Shown here piece by piece: positions 18,481 to 29,900 of a stretch of 64,000 bases of DNA (positions are counted from its first letter, which is position 1; each line of letters starts with the position of its first letter). This DNA comes from Zygotorulaspora mrakii (taxonomy: Eukaryota; Ascomycota; Saccharomycetes; Saccharomycetales; Saccharomycetaceae). The notes beneath the pieces were generated by a model. It was not told where the DNA came from. It did not search any database and saw nothing but the letters and a program-made list of their open reading frames with translations. The position numbers and the translations under genes are program-made. Where the stretch lies: contig NC_050719.1 of the NCBI RefSeq assembly GCF_013402915.1, forward strand, positions 186,001 to 250,000, read 5' to 3'.

Positions 18481-20208
18481 ATGGCAACGGATGAAGAGAT
18501 CTATAGGATCAAGTCGATGCAAGATGAGAAAAAGTCGTTGGGCGAAAAAGTGTCAAGTAAGGAGGAAAAATTTGCGACAGTAGCGCTGAGCAGGTCTTCC
18601 GCAATCAACAGCCAGAACACGGACATAGAGGAGGCCGGTGGTGAGGACGTGGATCCCGAGGAAGGGCATTACAGGGACACCAAAGTCAAGAGGGCATTGA
18701 AGCAGAGACACCTTGGAATGATTGCTCTTGGGGGCACTATTGGAACTGGTCTTTTTGTCGGTATAGCGACGCCTCTGCACAACGCGGGACCCGTGGGGAC
18801 CTTGATTGCGTATCTGTTCATGGGTACGGTGGTGTATTTCGTCACGCAGTCGCTGGGGGAAATGGCAACGTTCATACCGGTGACGTCGTCGATCACGGTA
18901 TTTTCCCGGAACTTTCTCTCGCCAGCCTTCGGTGTGGCCAACGGCTACATGTATTGGTTTAACTGGGCGATCACGTTTGCCGTTGAAATATCGGTTGTGG
19001 GACAAGTTATCCAGTATTGGACCATGAGCGTACCTTTGGGAGCATGGATTGCAATCTTTTGGGTCTTTGTTTCGCTTTTAAACTTTTTCCCAGTTAAAGT
19101 TTACGGTGAAATTGAATTTTGGGTTGCGTTTGTTAAAGTTGTGGCCATTGTTGGTTATTTGATATATGCGTTGGTCATTGTCTGCGGTGGCTCTAGTGAG
19201 GGTCCGATCGGGTTCCGCTATTGGAGGAATCCTGGACCTTGGGGGCCCGGCATTATTACCTCGAAAACGGGCGAAGGGAGATTTTTAGGTTGGGTTTCTT
19301 CCTTAATTAATGCTGCATTCACCTATCAAGGAACAGAGTTGGTTGGTATCACGGCTGGTGAGGCTGACAATCCAAGAAAATCTGTTCCAAAGGCTATCAA
19401 CAATGTCGTACTCAGAATTGCTTTGTTCTACATTTTGTCGATTTTCTTTGTAGGTCTACTGGTACCTTACAATGATCCAAGGTTGTCCGATTCCTCTGCT
19501 ATAATTGCAGCATCGCCTTTTGTTATCTCCATTGAAAATGCCGGTACAAGAGCTCTACCCGATATTTTTAATGCAGTGGTTATGATCACGATCATTTCAG
19601 CAGCAAACTCAAACGTTTATGTCGGATCTCGTGTGTTATATGCTTTGGCACAAAGTGGCAATGCTCCAAAACAGTTTTCTTATGTCACAAAACAGGGTGT
19701 TCCCTATTTGGGCGTAATTGCAACTATGCTTCTCGGTCTACTTGCATTTTTAGTTGTCAACAACAATGCCAACACAGCGTTCAATTGGCTAATAAATATC
19801 TCCACTCTGGCTGGTTTATGTGCATGGCTATTTATATCGTTTGCGCATATAAGGTTCATGCAAGCACTAAAGTATCGCGGTATATCCCGTGACGATTTGC
19901 CTTTTAAAGCTAAATTTATGCCTTGGGGTGCATATTATGCTGCTTTCTTTGTTACAATAATTATTTTTATCCAGGGTTTCACTGCATTTTCACCTCATTT
20001 CGATGTATCAGAGTTTTTTACAGCCTACATTTCATTGATCCTCCTGGTAGTCCTTTTCTTGGGTTGCCAATTGTACTATAGATGCAGATTTATTTGGAAG
20101 GTTGAAGATATTGACATCGATAGCGATAGACGAGAAGTTGAAGCCATTGTTTGGGAAGATGAAGAACCTAAAAAATTCTGGCAAAAACTCTGGGCTGTAA
20201 TCGGCTAA
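18481..20208 (+). CDS. LYP1: Lysine-type amino-acid permease Lyp1
   Basis: YAT-family plasma-membrane permease of 575 residues from the ATG at 18481; the open frame runs upstream to a TTG, but no in-frame ATG lies there. The hydrophilic N-terminus ends in [35 protein letters not shown] is TM1 and [20 protein letters not shown] is TM6; the protein ends [12 protein letters not shown]. It is a close paralogue of the divergent neighbour (similar along the whole membrane domain). In S. cerevisiae the gene in this position imports lysine with high affinity. Substrate is inferred from position and similarity. Cytosolic Lys residues and acidic segments in the N-terminus are the usual sites of Rsp5-directed ubiquitylation in this family. 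Confidence 0.9.
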   Translation: MATDEEIYRIKSMQDEKKSLGEKVSSKEEKFATVALSRSSAINSQNTDIEEAGGEDVDPEEGHYRDTKVKRALKQRHLGMIALGGTIGTGLFVGIATPLHNAGPVGTLIAYLFMGTVVYFVTQSLGEMATFIPVTSSITVFSRNFLSPAFGVANGYMYWFNWAITFAVEISVVGQVIQYWTMSVPLGAWIAIFWVFVSLLNFFPVKVYGEIEFWVAFVKVVAIVGYLIYALVIVCGGSSEGPIGFRYWRNPGPWGPGIITSKTGEGRFLGWVSSLINAAFTYQGTELVGITAGEADNPRKSVPKAINNVVLRIALFYILSIFFVGLLVPYNDPRLSDSSAIIAASPFVISIENAGTRALPDIFNAVVMITIISAANSNVYVGSRVLYALAQSGNAPKQFSYVTKQGVPYLGVIATMLLGLLAFLVVNNNANTAFNWLINISTLAGLCAWLFISFAHIRFMQALKYRGISRDDLPFKAKFMPWGAYYAAFFVTIIIFIQGFTAFSPHFDVSEFFTAYISLILLVVLFLGCQLYYRCRFIWKVEDIDIDSDRREVEAIVWEDEEPKKFWQKLWAVIG

Positions 20209-20718
20209 ATGCGTAATCCACCTATGTTGATGGATTTCCATCATTGGCTTTGCTATAAGATGCAAATGTAGTCTTTGATGTCTGATAAAGATCGATTCAT
20301 ATCGAATTCTAAAATAAATGTACTAAAAGTCTTGGATTAATAAATAGAGTGTAGATAGAGTTAAAAAATTAATGGAAATATGGTAGAATAGCACACATTG
20401 GCTACCTGACAGATGACAAAGGGGTCCAAATGTTCACAACGTCAGACTGATAACTGTGAAATGTTATATGTCGCTCATTTGATATCACATATGACGACTT
20501 TCTTCATTTAGTGTTGGTTCGGTTTAGTAGCATTTCGCGCTGAGGCACCTTTAGCGAAAAGCATGTAGGGCTACTGGTAAATCTGACTATACCAATCATT
20601 TGACGGCAGGTTGCAACTACATTGGCGCCCGATTGCAATCTCCGATTGTTCATATAGTACATCTCCTGGTGACAAGAGATCTCGAGCCTCTGGTGCCAAC
20701 CACACCTTCTATATCACA
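20209..20718. other. LYP1-PIK1 intergenic region
   Basis: About 510 bp holding the LYP1 3' region (AT-rich around 20300-20400) and the PIK1 promoter. The PIK1 frame stays open upstream to a TTG at 20611, but no in-frame ATG occurs before 20719. I see no RNA gene or other ORF. Confidence 0.6.
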
Positions 20719-23700
20719 ATGAGTAGCGGGCCAAATGATAATGCCAAGGATCTCAATGATTTAGTGACAAATCGAATGAACCAGGTCCTCCTTAAACACT
20801 GTAGCTCACCTAACTTTTCAATTTACAACTGTATTGAGCTACTGTGTAAACATGCAGATAATATTGGAATACACTTTTACCTATGCCAAAAACTGTTGAC
20901 ATTTCCTCACTCTGAATTACAGTTTTATATTCCCCAATTAGTGCAGGTATTATTAACTGTCGAAACAGAATCTATGGCTCTGGAAGAGTTGATACTGGAA
21001 TTGAAAAACGAGAACCCCCATTTTGCTCTTCTGACTTTTTGGCAATTGCAAGCATTGCTTGCTGATTTATCGACGGACCCTAAATCCTATGGATTTCAAG
21101 TAGCTAGAAGAGTTTTGAACAATCTTCACTCTTCTTTATTCAATACAGCTACTGCAGATGACGAAAATAAAATCAAGAGAATAAATGAGAATGTGGGGCC
21201 GGGTTTATTATTGGCCTCAATGGTCATGTCATCAATTGCATTACCGCAACTAGGAGGGATGACGAGACCTCTGGTTGATTCACAGGGAAAGAGGCAAAAA
21301 GCTTTTGTGTTTAAATTAGCAAAAAATGCAATGAAAGATTTGAGAAAAAATATTACTTTGAAAAATACCATTCTAAATACTAAAAATACTCATGTGCCCT
21401 CTAGAAACAAAGATTTAGAGCTCCCAGAATCACCGGTTGATCTCATTGATTCGACGAAAACAAGGGAAGATGCGCTTTTCAAGAAACCAAAACATTTAGA
21501 GACTGATTTAAATTTTGATATTGTGGATGACGTGGGAGAGCAATTATTCCAAGATAGAATATCGAATTCTATAAAGTTGCCAAAGAGAAGATCAAAGTAT
21601 TTGGATGATTCCTACGTGCATAGAACCTATGAATCTGTCTCATTGTCATCGTCCCCAAGACAAAGCATAAGCTCCATGATACAGAGACCAACGTATGGAA
21701 GTGCGGTGTATGAGGAGAGCCTTTTAAATGTTGACCAATTTACTAGTTCAATGCCCGACTTACATGATGTACAACCATCTAGGTCGCGTACATCTTTATC
21801 TTTTTCAGAGAAGAAATCAGATGATACACGCTCTAACTCTCAGCCGCCTTCACTAGCAGACGGTTTCGTTAAGCTTTCTGCAGTCACTTCAGATCTAGAT
21901 CGCATACAGGATATGGACGTATCTCAAATGACAACGAAAATGAAGATCAAGATATTGAAAGCAAATTACTTCCGCTGTGAAACCCAGTTTGCCATTGCAT
22001 TAGAGAGCATCTCTCAAAGATTAGCACAAGTTCCGACGGAAGCTAGATTCAGCGCATTGCGTGCCGAATTATCCTTATTGAATAGTGACTTACCAGCAGA
22101 AGTTGATATCCCAACTCTATTACCTCCAAACAGGAAAGGAAAATTACACAGACTTGTATTAATTACGGCAAATGAAGCTCAAGTGTTGAATTCAGCCGAA
22201 AAAGTTCCATATTTATTGCTGATAGAGTACCTCAGAGATGATTTCGATTTTGATCCCACCAGTGAAGAAAACCAAGAGATACTCAGACGTAAACCGAATG
22301 CAAAAAGTTTCATATTTGACCTAAACGACATAAGCAGGATAAAAAACAGAGGAAGTGAATTTGAGCTCGAGTCAACAATATTGACTTCAACCTCCGAATC
22401 AAATACAGTTGCGTCACGTCCAGCAAGCCCGTTAATAAACAACTTCACTTTCCAAGAACCAGCGAAAAAGGGTGGAAAAGAGATGGATTTGGGAGACATG
22501 TCAATGATACGGGTTAAAAACCAGACTGATGCAGAAGCATATAGAGAATCGCTCGTGCTCCAGAGTGCAACAAAAATACCTGTAATACCAAGAGATTCTG
22601 AGCAAAGAGCACCTGAACTGAGTTTTGTCGCTACCCTAGAAGATGCTATTGTCCCCCGTGCTGAAACAAGAAACTTTCAAGATAAAACAGTTGAACTGGC
22701 TAACGAAATGCGTATTTCGGCTGTAATGCTTGCACAGTTGGATAAATCACCACAGGAAATATCTGATACTGCAAATCAAATTCGTGCTAAGATTATTGCT
22801 TCGATGAAAGAAGTGCAAGACAAATTCGGATATCGCGATTTAGAGGCAATTCACGGAACCGCAGGTGAACGTAAGTTGGAAAATGATTTGAAAACCGGTG
22901 GCATTGATACATCTTATTTAGGAGAAGATTGGATAACCAAGAAGGAGAGAATACGTAAAACGTCTGAATATGGGCATCTTGAGAATTGGGATCTTTGCTC
23001 CGTGATTGCAAAATGCGGTGATGACTTGAGACAGGAAGCGTTTGCGTGTCAGATAATTCAAGCAATGGCACAAATTTGGACCAAAGAAAAGGTTGACGTT
23101 TGGGTAAAAAAGATGAAAATTTTAATCACAAGCGCCAACACAGGACTTGTAGAGACAATAACGAATGCGATATCTGTACACAGTATCAAAAAATCGCTAA
23201 CGAAAAAAATGATTGAAGATGGTAACTTGGATGAGAAAGGTGTAATTGCAAGTTTAAATGACCATTTCATTAGAGCATTCGGTGATACAAAAAGCTTCAA
23301 ATATAAGCGTGCTCAAGATAATTTTGCATCCTCTCTTGCTGCGTATTCGGTGATATGCTATCTATTGCAAATTAAAGATAGGCATAATGGTAATATTATG
23401 GTTGACAATGAAGGGCATTTGGTTCACATAGATTTTGGTTTCATGTTATCAAATTCACCCGGTTCGGTCGGATTTGAAGCTGCGCCTTTTAAACTTACCT
23501 ATGAATATGCAGAGCTGCTAGGCGGTCTCCAAGGTGAACCTTACAGGAAGTTTGTCATGTTAGTGAAGGATGCCTACAAAGCGCTGAGGAAACATGCCGA
23601 ACAAATAGTCTCCATGTGCGAAATCATGCAAAAAGATAACATGCAGCCCTGCTTTAACGCAGGAGGAGAAACTAGCGTTCAATTGAAACAAAGATTTCAT

Positions 23701-23826
23701 CTCGAATTGTCCGACACTGAGTGTGACGAGTTTGTAGAGAATTATCTCGTTGGTAAATCGCTCGGCAGCATATACACAAGACTTTACGACCAATTTCAAC
23801 TCACAACCCAAGGTATTTACAGCTAA
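20719..23826 (+). CDS. PIK1: Phosphatidylinositol 4-kinase Pik1
   Basis: Makes PI4P at the Golgi, and in the nucleus, for secretory vesicle formation. From the ATG at 20719 the protein has 1035 residues (S. cerevisiae about 1066). The N-terminal lipid-kinase-unique domain includes CIELLCKHADNIGIHFYLCQ and SELQFYIPQLVQVLL. A Ser-rich middle region follows, where the frequenin (Frq1)-binding and 14-3-3 sites are expected. The C-terminal kinase domain shows GDDLRQEAFACQ (ATP site), DRHNGN at 887-892 (catalytic loop) and DFG at 905-907. The end, YTRLYDQFQLTTQGIYS, is the conserved PI4K-beta tail. All catalytic residues I can check are intact. It keeps its place after LYP1. Confidence 0.97.
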   Translation: MSSGPNDNAKDLNDLVTNRMNQVLLKHCSSPNFSIYNCIELLCKHADNIGIHFYLCQKLLTFPHSELQFYIPQLVQVLLTVETESMALEELILELKNENPHFALLTFWQLQALLADLSTDPKSYGFQVARRVLNNLHSSLFNTATADDENKIKRINENVGPGLLLASMVMSSIALPQLGGMTRPLVDSQGKRQKAFVFKLAKNAMKDLRKNITLKNTILNTKNTHVPSRNKDLELPESPVDLIDSTKTREDALFKKPKHLETDLNFDIVDDVGEQLFQDRISNSIKLPKRRSKYLDDSYVHRTYESVSLSSSPRQSISSMIQRPTYGSAVYEESLLNVDQFTSSMPDLHDVQPSRSRTSLSFSEKKSDDTRSNSQPPSLADGFVKLSAVTSDLDRIQDMDVSQMTTKMKIKILKANYFRCETQFAIALESISQRLAQVPTEARFSALRAELSLLNSDLPAEVDIPTLLPPNRKGKLHRLVLITANEAQVLNSAEKVPYLLLIEYLRDDFDFDPTSEENQEILRRKPNAKSFIFDLNDISRIKNRGSEFELESTILTSTSESNTVASRPASPLINNFTFQEPAKKGGKEMDLGDMSMIRVKNQTDAEAYRESLVLQSATKIPVIPRDSEQRAPELSFVATLEDAIVPRAETRNFQDKTVELANEMRISAVMLAQLDKSPQEISDTANQIRAKIIASMKEVQDKFGYRDLEAIHGTAGERKLENDLKTGGIDTSYLGEDWITKKERIRKTSEYGHLENWDLCSVIAKCGDDLRQEAFACQIIQAMAQIWTKEKVDVWVKKMKILITSANTGLVETITNAISVHSIKKSLTKKMIEDGNLDEKGVIASLNDHFIRAFGDTKSFKYKRAQDNFASSLAAYSVICYLLQIKDRHNGNIMVDNEGHLVHIDFGFMLSNSPGSVGFEAAPFKLTYEYAELLGGLQGEPYRKFVMLVKDAYKALRKHAEQIVSMCEIMQKDNMQPCFNAGGETSVQLKQRFHLELSDTECDEFVENYLVGKSLGSIYTRLYDQFQLTTQGIYS

Positions 23827-24194
23827 ATGTACAAATTACTGGTACAAGGCCTCAAAGAATTATCGATACATTCTCAACTGTTTATTTAAGACTAAATAAC
23901 TTCTGATGCACTTCAGTAATCGACTTGTAAAAAAGTGTCATGTGAATTTCACGCGCTTTCGAGTGGGCGAAATCTCCGCTAAAAACTCGCATTCAGTTCG
24001 CATCTCATTTGGATGATACATATAGCAACTCAGCATTTTCAGCTTGGAAGCGTTGAAATACGAACTGTCAGTGACAGGCTTACTACCATATCTAATATAT
24101 TAATTGGTAAGCAGCTTGTGTTTAACCGTTGTTATCTCTTTAGAGTCTTCACATTTTTTTATTTCAAAATTTCTTCAGAAGTTATCGAGCAGTA
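23827..24194. other. PIK1-TAM41 intergenic region
   Basis: PIK1 3' region and TAM41 promoter. An ATG at 24013 opens 60 codons whose TAA stop (24193-24195) overlaps the TAM41 ATG. Whether this lies inside the transcript is unknown. I see no RNA gene. Confidence 0.55.
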
Positions 24195-25370
24195 ATGTTG
24201 GGGTTAAAGTACAGTGCTAGTACTGCTGGCAATGCTGGCACTATGCTGAGGCTTTTAAAAAAATCAACTTCACTTGGGTGTTTGAGTTCTGTTAGGCGTC
24301 ATGGTACTTCAGCTGAACCTGATATTTCAAGAGAGGAAGCCATTATTCATGGAGTCAAAGTTGGGGACTTCAAACGAGTTGCAGGCAAGAAAAGCACCGA
24401 GAATTTAGACCTTTTGTTACTGGAAGAGGGGATCAAGAAGACCGATGAGTTAACCTCGAGTTTTACAGATTATATGTATAGATTCAATCGATTGCCGGCG
24501 GACTTTGGATCCAATCAACTGATTGCCGTGGATGCTGAACTTCAGAAGGAACTAGAGGGTATCTTGGCAAGTTTCGAAGCACCTGTGAAATTTGCTTTTG
24601 GCTATGGATCTGGTGTTTTTCAACAGACAGGGTATGTGCAAGGCGTTGATAAGCCACAAATCGATTTAATACTGGGAGTTAGTCATGCGACACATTTCCA
24701 CTCTTTGAATATGAGACAGAACCCTCAACAGTACTCCAGTTTGAGATACTTTGGCTCGTCTTTCGTATCCCGTTTTCAAGAAGTAGGTGCTGGAGTGTAT
24801 TTTAATCCATTTGCTGAGATAAATGGGCACGAAGTTAAGTACGGTGTGATATCCATGGAGAAGATATTGAAAGATTTAGCTACATGGGATACTTTTTATA
24901 TTGCTGGAAGATTACAGAAGCCCGTTAAAATTCTAAAGAATGATCTAAGGGTACAATATTGGAATCAATTGAACTTAAAAGGAGCTGCTAGTTTGGCGAA
25001 ATATTTCACATTGAAAAAGAATAATGGCGTCTTTGATGAGTTTGAATTTTATAATGAAATTGCGGGACTAAGCTATCTTGGTGATATCAGGTATCAAATA
25101 GGTGGCGAACACCCTAATAAAGTGAAAAATATTGTTACAAAAAATTTTGAGAAGTTCCAATATTACTATAAACCAATCTATAAGGATGTTGTTCTAAACA
25201 ATTCACTGTATTTACCCCAAGGGTTCACACTAGAAAATGCGGGACATTTACTACATGATCGTATCAGTAGTTCAAGCGCCTTGCAGACACTGAAAGGTAT
25301 TTTCACTGCTGGAATAGCTAAATCCGTCAAATATGCATGGGCAAAAAAGCTCAAGACTTTCAAAAATTAA
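24195..25370 (+). CDS. TAM41: Mitochondrial CDP-diacylglycerol synthase Tam41
   Basis: Inner-membrane, matrix-facing phosphatidate cytidylyltransferase that makes CDP-DAG for cardiolipin synthesis. The 391 residues begin with a basic, Ser-rich presequence (about 1-40, with RLLKKSTSLGCLSSVRRHG). The nucleotidyltransferase core follows: FAFGYGSGVFQQTGY, with the GSG loop at 138-140, and QIDLILGV with the metal-binding Asp at about 157. Length fits the roughly 385 of S. cerevisiae. A second Met at residue 17 would also leave a presequence. In S. cerevisiae TAM41 (YGR046W) neighbours TFC4 and UFD1 on chromosome VII. Here those three flank IST1 of chromosome XIV, part of the ancestral interleaved order. 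Confidence 0.93.
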   Translation: MLGLKYSASTAGNAGTMLRLLKKSTSLGCLSSVRRHGTSAEPDISREEAIIHGVKVGDFKRVAGKKSTENLDLLLLEEGIKKTDELTSSFTDYMYRFNRLPADFGSNQLIAVDAELQKELEGILASFEAPVKFAFGYGSGVFQQTGYVQGVDKPQIDLILGVSHATHFHSLNMRQNPQQYSSLRYFGSSFVSRFQEVGAGVYFNPFAEINGHEVKYGVISMEKILKDLATWDTFYIAGRLQKPVKILKNDLRVQYWNQLNLKGAASLAKYFTLKKNNGVFDEFEFYNEIAGLSYLGDIRYQIGGEHPNKVKNIVTKNFEKFQYYYKPIYKDVVLNNSLYLPQGFTLENAGHLLHDRISSSSALQTLKGIFTAGIAKSVKYAWAKKLKTFKN

Positions 25371-25886
25371 ATTTAAAGATTACTTCTGAGAATCAAATCA
25401 AATATGACTATGTTTTTGTTGCCTCCTACCTAAGTAACTATTACCATCATTATCATCACTTCTAGCTACATCTTCATTGAATAACATAAACTTCTCACCT
25501 GTAAATAATAGCGCCATGAGCTGTGAGCTTTGCAACTGCTGGGGCGATGGACGAAAGGTCAAAAAGATAAAACGACTTCCTTAGTCACTGAACGTCTCCA
25601 GTCGGATGAATGCTAAATATTAGTTGCAAAGACACAGTGCACGGCGTATTTGCACAACCGCTAAGATCATCACTTTAGCCAATGCACTGAAGACATCACA
25701 GGAGAACGCACTCTATATTTGAAGTTTTGCTCGAAGAGATGATCCATGACGCACTTATTCTTCCTGGGGTTTCTTTATTCATAACAATTTTCTAGATGAA
25801 ATCTTCACCGCCAGTCATAATTTATCCGATTTCGAGAGGCAGCACAATATTTCTAACATACCAAGCAGTTTAGATTGCGATACATA
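25371..25886. other. TAM41-IST1 convergent intergenic region
   Basis: About 516 bp between two convergent stop codons, long for a terminator-only gap in this window. I see no ORF worth calling, tRNA boxes or snoRNA signature. It probably holds two 3' untranslated regions. Confidence 0.5.
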
Positions 25887-26771
25887 TCATCTACGTAACG
25901 CTGCGAACCGTTTCTTTAATTGTTCAAGATCGTCGCTACCTCCGCTTTCTTTCCTGCGCATAACTTTAACGTCCTTTTTTATGTCTTTTGGTATTTTCAA
26001 GTCTCTTTCTAGTGTTTCACTGTTCTTTCTTGGTTTTCTGACCGAGATCGGGTGCTTTGCATCTTCTGTAAATTGATCGTCATTATCAACCGCAACTATC
26101 GGCTTGAGCTCCTCAAGCTCTTCCTTGTCTTCCAACTCCTCATCTTCGGTATCGGTCAGTTGCGAGTAGGGTGCTGCATAGGTTCGTGCAATTTCTTTCA
26201 AATACATTACTACAAGCTCCTCACCTGGTAAATTGGGGGAGCATTTTTTTACTACTTTTTCAGGAACGCCTATGCCACCATCTAATATTACCTTCACAAA
26301 ATCTGGGCCAAATTTTAAAGTTAGCAGATCTCTAATCTGGGCCAACTCTTTGACCTCAGGTGCATGAATAGTAGCATACACAAGTGCTCTTACAGCTTCA
26401 TTGATCCCATCATTCATGTGTTCAGAAATCAAATTTGCCTCATCGGTTATGCTCATTAGAATGCTGACTCTTGCATGCAAAAGCTCGCAGTATAATTCCA
26501 AAATTTCAAGCAGTTCAATGTGAACATCGTCGTTTATAAGCGTTTCGACTCTGTAATGAGCTTTTTGCTCCTTCCCATCGTTTAAAAATTGCGCTACTTC
26601 CCTCCTATCTTGCTTTGCCAGTGCCTGCTGTTTTTCTTGTACGTACCTGAGTCTCTGGATACACATTTTTAGGCATGTTTTTAGTTTGATCTAGCGTTGT
26701 TAATAACTGTTTCAGGGGCCAGTTTGAGAGCTAGAAAATAAACATACATTGAACGGAATCTGCTGGGCCAT
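25887..26771 (-). CDS. IST1: ESCRT-III-associated protein Ist1 (spliced)
   Basis: The coding sequence is complement of 25887-26690 joined to 26748-26771, 275 residues. The continuous frame begins only at MCIQRLRYVQ. Upstream in-frame codons read IKLKTCLK back to a TAG, and a separate exon gives MAQQIPFN. Joined, these rebuild the N-terminus expected of Ist1 (in S. cerevisiae, PFTIKLKTCLKMCIQRL). Ist1 binds Did2 and Vps4 and tunes ESCRT-III disassembly in multivesicular body sorting. The helical IST1 domain covers about residues 8-190; the acidic linker (TDTEDEELEDKEELEEL) and C-terminal MIT-interacting helix LEQLKKRFAALRR follow. The S. cerevisiae gene, as I know it, has no intron. Confidence 0.93.
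26691..26747 (-). other. IST1: Spliceosomal intron in IST1
   Basis: A 57-base intron after codon 8. The 5' splice site is GTATGT (26742-26747), the yeast consensus. The branch site TATTAAC (26699-26705) differs by one base from TACTAAC. The 3' site is TAG (26691-26693), about 9 bases from the branch A. The short branch-to-acceptor distance is notable. Splicing joins phase-0 exons and restores a conserved N-terminus, which is strong evidence. Confidence 0.92.
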
Positions 26772-26942
26772 AGTTATCAAATCCAGCCTTTCTTTTGGAC
26801 TATTTATGAGCTGTAATCTCTCGGCCCTCTGTTGTATAGGGGAGGAGCATAAATCTTACTGATGGACTTTTTCAGCGCGCTCTGCTTTCACTAGTACAAT
26901 TATCAGCTAGTTTCAACGGTATAAAGTTACAAAAGAGACATG

Positions 26943-29900
26943 CTATATACTCAAGTACTTCTCCATTAGATGGTTTGCAAGTCTAGTATTACCACTTTCC
27001 TGGTAAATAATAATTGAATTATAGGCGGCATGCTTTTTCAGCTTCTCATCCTCGTAGTCGTTTAGTACCTTATTATAATACTGCACTGCTAAAGACAACA
27101 AGCCCAAAAGATGAAAGGCACGTCCAATGTTGTAATCAGCTTCTTGACTCTCCAGGTCTGTGTAAGAACTTATCCTGATTTTGTAGTATTTGAAAAGGTA
27201 CCTTAAGCCATGCAGGATCTGAAAATGTCTATTGGCAGTTAACCTCTGCATCGAGCGATGCAAGTGAGATAGGCCCATAAGCAAATTGACCATGGGATCA
27301 TTCGGAGCATCCTGTTCTAACCTGATTAAATACTGCAATGCAGATAAGAACCCCCTGCTAGAATACAGCAATACCGCATAAATGTAGTAGAGATAAGGGG
27401 AATTTAGCTTCTGCGGATTGGAAACTTTTTTATTCGTAATTGACGCCTGTCCGTTGACATGCTTCCCATATCTGATGCTATCATATGCTTTCAGTTGTCG
27501 CAGAAAAAACTTTTGATGGACTGTTGAACTAACAATACTCAATGCTGTTTGGCCACGAACCAAAGAATACATAAAAAGCTGCAAAACTTTTCTATTGAAC
27601 TGAAACTGATTTAGTAACCCCCTTAAATTCTCTGTCAGTTCAGTTTCATTTTCCGTTTGCAAAACTATTGCCATTTTCACAAACTTCATCGTTTTTGCTC
27701 TTGTAGGGTCCTGAAAGAATACATTCACTTCCTGTGCAGTTTCAATGATACTAAGTCCATCTTCTATGCTTTGATATTTTGTCATTGTTAGGGCGAGTTC
27801 CATAAATAACTCAAACCATTGATCATAAGTCAATCCTCTCAGTTCCGTTGCAGATGTGAGAGTCACCCTTTCCTCCATCAAGGGAAGACCATCAAGTAAG
27901 TTGTCTCCTTTGGAAAGCTTTGATAGTCTTTCGATTTTGTAATCAATGACTTTATTGAATTTTCTTGTTCTTCTTATAATACCAACAAACTTTTTTGATC
28001 GACTTTTGATAAAAAAGTTCTTAACACTCGAGAATACGTCCACTAGATCGGATGCTGTATCTATCCAGAGAAGCTTTTGCTCCTTTTTGCCATCATTTAC
28101 TCCAATTTTGTACAAAGCCAACTTGTTATACTTATCCAGAACTTTGGCACTTATTCTTTTCTCACGTTCAGACCTTTCCCTTTCAGTATCCTGTGGAGTC
28201 CGCTTTTTCTTTGGACCAGCACGCCTAAAGAGACTATCTTCCAAAAGCGGTTTCCCAGACGCATCTTTTTGAACCACATCAGTCCCGTCTGTGTCTTTCT
28301 GTCTGTCAGGGGTATTGCTTTCGCTTGCCTGTTTTTTTCGTTGTTCAACGACTTCCATCAATAATCCTTGAAAAATATCGCTATTTCCCAGATGGTAATT
28401 TATCTCTGCTAGAACTAGTTTTTCTTCCAGATTATCTTCCTCTAATTCAACAATCTGTTCATAGTACTTTTTAGCCGTTTCGTACTCTTCAGTTTCTTTG
28501 AAACACTTAGCCAGCGGCTTGTAAAGCTCCAAAGTACAATATTCTTCAACAGAGAGCAATGGTGAAAAAAAGTCGATAGCCTCTTTATATTTATCTGCTT
28601 TTGATAGTGCAAGAGCAACCTCAAAATATAAATCAGAAATGTCGGGAAAGTTTTCATCATACAAAAATTGGAAATGACTTATAGCTTCAACAAAATTTTC
28701 GTTGTTCAATCTCAGCAGTCCCAGTCTAATTCTTATATCAATGGGAAGAGTATATGATTTTTCTTTCTCTGTTTCTGTTAAAACATCAAATCTACTATTT
28801 TTTAGCCTTCTATCATCGAATTCACTGTCATCTGCAACATCCTCCCAAAAGGTCTGGTTTTCTCTTCGTTCAATCCAACGAGCGCATTTTTTTATGATTT
28901 TTATACCTGAAGCGCCGCCGGCAGGAAGTTTTAAGAAGAGTTCAGCTAGGATATTTAGCGATGACCAATCAAACAGTATGCACCTGTACCGAGCCGAGAT
29001 TTTTTTCCAATTAATATTGGGATATAACCTCATCTCCTCCAAATCCTGTTCATTTGGGGATTCACTTTGCTTATTTTCCTCATCATCATCATCCCCATTA
29101 GAATCCTCATCAGAAGATTCTAGTGCACTTTCTGATGCGGCTATAATTGCATTTCTTCTAGTAACATTGGAGTCGAAAATTTTCATGTATATATCAATGG
29201 CATCATTGATACGATTGTAATCGACATACAACACGGCCAGTTCTCTTAAAATGTTACTGTCAAAGGGGTTATGGGCATATAACTTCTGAAAGCCTTCTAA
29301 CGCTCTTCCAATTTGTCCGATTTCCTTATAGAGTAATGCGCGTCGATATATACATTCCCATTCTTCATTATTGATGTGTATTACCCTTGAATAACAATAG
29401 ATAGCCTGTCTTATATGATCTAAATCAGCCGATAGTATTGCTACAATCTTCCAGAACTCCCAGTCAGATGAATTCAAATGAGCCGCTAAGAACCAAGAAT
29501 TGCAACAATCATTGAGTCTACCCTGCAACTGGTAGATATCACCCAGCGTCTCATAAGCAGCAAAGTTTCTCGCATCCTTCTTGATAACCTCATTGTAAAG
29601 TCTCTCTGCAACTTGCAAATCGTTTCTCACAAATGCTTCGTTTGCCTCGGACAGCAATTGAGAGACTTCGGGATCTAAAACACGTGGTCGCCTTGCCCTT
29701 CCAGCGCCCGGCTTCGGTCTCCCATCTTTGCGTTTTCTCTTTACTTTGAAGTTGTGAACCTCCCTTATAGCGTCCATGAAGTCCTCCTCATCATCTTCAG
29801 ACATCTCTCCGTAATCAGAGAACTCTGCCAACAAAGAATCTGCCCCGCTTGCGTAATTTTCATGATCAGAAACATCCAGCATACCGGCTTCATTTTCTTG

